This document shows, piece by piece, positions 62,801 to 64,000 of a DNA stretch of 64,000 bases. The stretch is from DASVFB01 sp963815965 (lineage in GTDB: Bacteria > Actinomycetota > Thermoleophilia > Gaiellales > Gaiellaceae). Below the pieces are notes generated by a model. That model was not told where the DNA came from and searched no databases. It was given only the letters and a program-made list of their open reading frames with translations. Both the position numbers and the translations under genes were made by a program. The DNA is taken from contig CAWFIT010000001.1 in NCBI GenBank assembly GCA_963815965.1, positions 744,001-808,000 on the forward strand. The letters run 5' to 3'. The stretch's first letter is position 1. Every line of letters starts with the position of its first letter.

Positions 62801-62991
62801 ACGTCCTGAACCAGATCAACGCCTTCGCTTGCCTCGCATCCGTGCTCCTGCTCGCGGGAAGCGAGCAGGAGGGGCGTGGTGTTCTCGCGCGCGCCCGGGC
62901 GCTCGCCGAGGCGAAAGGGAGCCCGGTCATGTTCGCGCGGCTGAGCGGGCTCGGGGCCGCACCGGCCCCGGCTCGCTCAGCCTCGCTCTGA
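59818..62991 (+). CDS. Zinc-ribbon, class III cyclase, AAA ATPase and TPR regulator
   Basis: The 1057 residues begin with a zinc ribbon (Cys4, Cys7, Cys18, Cys21 in 'CPNCGEENPAKFRLCGFCG'). A class III nucleotidyl cyclase follows, with metal Asp in 'LFCDLKGSTALGERLD' and 'EKFIGDAVMAVFG', and 'NRIGVNTGEVVAGD'. Next is an AAA/STAND ATPase with Walker A 'VTGDAGVGKSRLVDHV' and Walker B-like 'VLVLEDLHWAEPALLDLV', then about 400 residues of TPR-like repeats. Such giant cyclases are common in actinobacteria. The ligand and the cyclic nucleotide (cAMP or cGMP) cannot be told. Confidence 0.92.
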   Translation: MQLCPNCGEENPAKFRLCGFCGTPLAPVAPPQEVRKLVTILFCDLKGSTALGERLDSESLRETMSRYFDSMSAEITRHGGTIEKFIGDAVMAVFGLPRVHEDDALRAVRAARGMQEALGGLNEGLERTYGVSLANRIGVNTGEVVAGDPTTGQRLVTGDPVNTAARLEQAAGECEVLLGELTYRLVRDQVEVEPVEPLELKGKAERVPAFRLVAVLDRPVAEAERPPLVGRERETEQVSGALGRVIETRVCERVLVTGDAGVGKSRLVDHVCEAAADHALVIRGRCLSYGDGITFWPLVEALREAAGIGEDDDLAGARSKLAALLGEGNEEVFERLASAVGLSERQYPLPEVFWSARKLVETLSRRQPLVLVLEDLHWAEPALLDLVDHVAATAEDAPALLLCVARPDVLDQRPPWGELEHLALSPLSTAASGEIIDNLLGSAEIADDARTRIVEAAEGNPLFVEQLLSMMIDDGLLVLEDGAWRTGELQPDWVPPTIHALLSARLDSLEREQRAVIDPASVIGHFFQQPALTELVDDFVRDDVGGRLDELTHKQFVRPDAGDLYRFHHILIRDSVYDGLLKRARATLHERFVQWADRVNGDRATEFEEILGYHLEQAYHYLVQLAPADEHALAVGADASRRLASAGRRAFVRGDMNAAANLLLRATSPIPPQERTRLALFPDLGEALIQLGRFEEAASLLEDAVATAELVGERTLAANARLVGLLVRHLTGETDGWSEHATAVANEAVELCEQEGDDVGLSRAWRALAWINGRACRYGATAQAFERAIEHARSAGDVRQERRASVQYGQVAVYGPTPIEEGIARCKELAVRVEGDRQAGAVIVCVLGQLEAMLGNLDRARELYDEALATFEELALPIDGATVPFSSGRVLLLSGDAAAAERDLRKAYDYLSSLGERYLLSSVAGLLADALAALGRLDEAEALSIETEDLAAEDDVEAQTLWRCARANVLASRGELVEAEALAREAVELLEPTDDVLNQINAFACLASVLLLAGSEQEGRGVLARARALAEAKGSPVMFARLSGLGAAPAPARSASL

Positions 62992-63010
62992 CTCTGCGTC
63001 TACCCGGCGA

Positions 63011-64000
63011 TCAGTTCCAGCCCAGGCCGCCGTTCTCGATGCCCCGGCCGTCTGCGTGAAGGAGCTTGTTGGGCTTGTCCTGCGTGCGGTGGTCGTAGCA
63101 GAGCGGAGCCGCCGCCGTCGGATTGCCCGTGGGATTGGTGACCGGGACGACGAGGCTCGCGCAACTCGGCACTTGCTGCAGAACGCCGTTGTCGTCGAGG
63201 TGAAGGACTCCGGTGAGTGTGAAGCCACCGGTGTAGTGCGCGTCCATGGTCCAGGTGTAGGGGGCCGTGGCACCGCCGGTGTAGAACGGGTTCCCCGGGA
63301 ATGGCACGCCCGGGCTGGACTCGGCGAACACGGCGTCCGGGACCGTCAGGATCGTGCACGAAGTTGAGAAGGCCGACACAGGGATCGTTCGGTTTCCCGA
63401 TCTTGTCCTGAATGCCGACGGCGACACCGAAGGCACCGTTGAGCAAGCCCGGTGGCGTCTTCAGACTGAAGTTCTGTGGGTGAGTCGAGGTGAAAGCCCC
63501 AGCCGTCGTGACCTGTTCGGCTTGTTTGAGGTAGGCGTTGTCGATCGTGACGTCCGAGACGAGATCCGTCGGCAGCGTGCCTGTTCCCAGCGTCGATCCG
63601 TTGTTGTTGTTGCCTCCAACGCTCTGCGCAGTGGTGCTGAGCGTCGCGGTCGTGGACACCCGCTTGATCGTGGTATCCGTCGGCGCGATGAAGCGGAGGA
63701 ACGCCTCAAACGTATCGCCGGGCAACAGCTTCCCGGTCGGAAGCTGACAGACCATCTGCTTGCTATTGGTCGGATTCGCGGCGCAGGTTATCTGCGTCCC
63801 GTTGAACGTCGCGGTGGAGCTGTCGTACGTCGCCGAGTCGCTCGTGACGCGGACATCCGACGTCTGCGGCGTGCTGTTCGTGCCGTTGTTCTTGATGAAT
63901 AGGTGGAAGCCGATCCCGCGGCCGTAGGACACCTTCGGTATCTCATTGACGCTGCTCGTGCCGATAAGCGGCTCGAACGTCAAAGTGAGTCCAGGTGCCG
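63011..64000 (-). CDS. Secreted repeat protein, 5' truncated (one frameshift)
   Basis: The minus-strand frame is open to the window edge, so the N-terminus is missing. The sequence is rich in Thr, Ser and Asn and beta-like ('IGFHLFIKNNGTNSTPQTSD', 'LLPGDTFEAFLRFIAPTDTT'), like DUF11 and other conserved-repeat domains of surface proteins. A frameshift near 63360 leads to 'PFYTGGATAPYTWTMDAHYT' and 'CYDHRTQDKPNKLLHADG', ending at 63011. Function unknown; probably cell-surface or secreted. Confidence 0.6.

Noticed and set aside
1..64000. CRISPR arrays, transposases, insertion sequences or prophage genes
   Set aside because: No regularly spaced repeats and no transposase, integrase or phage structural motifs were seen in any frame.

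Overview
The window is GC-rich (roughly two thirds G+C by eye) chromosomal DNA, densely packed, with many GTG and TTG starts, 4-base start/stop overlaps and GC-rich hairpins without a T tract as terminators. Gene content (SUF operon with a Rieske ferredoxin, caa3 oxidase, DUF6458, PspC envelope-stress kinase, class III cyclase-AAA-TPR regulator, YtrA-type GntR) suggests an actinobacterium, possibly of the Thermoleophilia lineage. That placement is inference; no rRNA is present. At least 25 apparent frameshifts break otherwise well-conserved genes. Nearly all have the phase of a single extra base, so I read them as assembly or sequencing insertions and annotate the full reading units as CDS.

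Layout. 0-1.6 kb: truncated MarR regulator, a secreted beta-propeller, and a convergent intergenic region holding a strikingly structured element plus a tiny ORF with a perfect Shine-Dalgarno. 1.6-4.8 kb (minus): SufS-SufU-Rieske-Tag-methyltransferase operon. 4.8-8.8 kb (plus): small membrane protein, ApbE flavin transferase, haem-b ferric-reductase-like membrane protein and a propeller lipoprotein. 8.7-11.3 kb (minus): PspC/histidine kinase/response regulator envelope-stress set. 11.4-15.3 kb (minus): SufC-SufB-(65 aa)-VOC-SufD. The two SUF loci share a 13-bp palindromic motif upstream. 15.4-17.4 kb: TatA-TatC plus an anchored protein.

17.4-25.5 kb: a PQQ dehydrogenase-like protein followed by MoxR, DUF58, BatD/MxaA-like, VWA, MxaK-like and VWA genes, the order of mxaR-S-A-C-K-L of methanol dehydrogenase clusters. 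25.5-34 kb: cupredoxin, CopD-like protein, adenosine deaminase, TPR protein, STAS factor, dihaem cytochrome c lipoprotein, ArsR regulator and the ctaC-ctaD-ctaE caa3 oxidase. Together these could move electrons from a periplasmic quinoprotein through copper or haem carriers to oxygen. 34.1-43.1 kb: DUF6458, a second structured intergenic region, a multi-GAF histidine kinase, a FtsX/MacB-type ABC exporter and its divergent two-component pair. 43.2-46.8 kb: cupin, ParS/MbcA-like protein, alpha-dioxygenase-like haem peroxidase and a metallo-beta-lactamase-fold protein.

46.8-50.0 kb: tRNA-Lys(CTT), whose 3' part is duplicated exactly (44 bp) 3.1 kb downstream. The two copies bracket a small island carrying an M6-type secreted metalloprotease and no visible integrase. 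50-59.7 kb: ABM-like protein, secreted unknown, HD-GYP protein, MFS pump with divergent ArsR regulator, YrhK-GadB pair, GntR regulator with a clear operator, PD40 propeller and SAM hydrolase. 59.8-64 kb: zinc-ribbon/cyclase/AAA/TPR regulator and a truncated secreted protein running off the window.
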